From DATJQF01 sp035505995 (GTDB lineage: Bacteria; Bacteroidota; Bacteroidia; Bacteroidales; FEN-979): 5,953 nucleotides of DNA. The translations under genes and the position numbers were made by a program. The stretch is from NCBI GenBank assembly GCA_035505995.1, contig DATJQF010000154.1, positions 1 to 5,953 of the forward strand, written 5' to 3'. Positions 5,912 through 5,953 of this stretch are shown here, piece by piece. The notes under the pieces are model-generated. The model saw nothing but the letters and a program-made list of their open reading frames with translations, was not told where the DNA came from and made no database searches. Position 1 is the first letter of the stretch. Each line of letters opens with the position of its first letter.

Positions 5912-5953
5912 ATGATATACGGGATCGGAACGGACCTTATCGAAGTACCGCGG
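5912..5953 (+). CDS. acpS: Holo-[acyl-carrier-protein] synthase, N-terminal fragment (cut by window end)
   Basis: Only 14 codons are present: MIYGIGTDLIEVPR. This is the conserved N-terminus of AcpS (general pattern MIxGIGTDxxExxR), the small cytoplasmic enzyme, usually about 120-130 residues, that transfers 4'-phosphopantetheine from CoA to a serine of acyl carrier protein for fatty acid synthesis. Asp8 of GTD corresponds to the Mg-binding aspartate of known AcpS proteins. ATG 5912 matches the family start. An in-frame ATG at 5894 would add six residues (MVKKYY) and lies next to a GGAGG in the hairpin arm, so it is a possible alternative start. The gap to kbl is 60 bases, so the two may be co-transcribed unless the hairpin terminates. 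Because the fragment is short, the call rests on this motif alone. Confidence 0.8.
   Translation, partial: MIYGIGTDLIEVPR

Overview
The window looks like chromosomal DNA from a member of the Bacteroidota (Bacteroidetes) with a moderately high G+C content. The sequence evidence is a TAnnTTTG-type -7 element (TACATTTG) 41 bases before kbl, the lack of a Shine-Dalgarno sequence at kbl, and Kbl and MFS proteins that read like Bacteroidota versions of their families. This is an inference from motifs; no phylogeny was run.

Layout, all on the + strand. (1) Positions 3-1076 hold the last ~357 codons of an EntS-like (MFS_3 type) efflux permease whose N-terminus lies outside the window. (2) Positions 1077-1262 are an A+T-richer intergenic region with a possible promoter, a small dyad and a clear AAGGAG ribosome binding site. 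(3) Positions 1263-4596 hold a tight three-gene run: a soluble triple-PAS HisKA_3 sensor kinase, a receiver-only response regulator (9-base gap), and an extended SDR of the 3-beta-HSD/epimerase type (1-base gap). (4) Positions 4597-4651 are a short gap carrying the Bacteroidota-type promoter. (5) Positions 4652-5851 encode glycine C-acetyltransferase (kbl). (6) Positions 5854-5893 form a G+C-rich hairpin. (7) Positions 5912-5953 are the first 14 codons of acpS, cut by the window end.

How the genes may work together: the kinase and receiver form a complete phosphorelay pair with all catalytic residues visible, but the receiver has no DNA-binding output domain. Its output must therefore be a protein partner or a further phosphotransfer step. 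The SDR is almost certainly co-transcribed with the pair, but its substrate cannot be told from sequence. kbl appears to have its own promoter; it acts in threonine/glycine interconversion and need not be functionally tied to the SDR. AcpS (holo-ACP synthase) is housekeeping.

No defence system, mobile element, CRISPR array, tRNA or rRNA was seen. The most unusual point is the NarL-family-style kinase paired with a stand-alone receiver and wired into an operon with a metabolic oxidoreductase.
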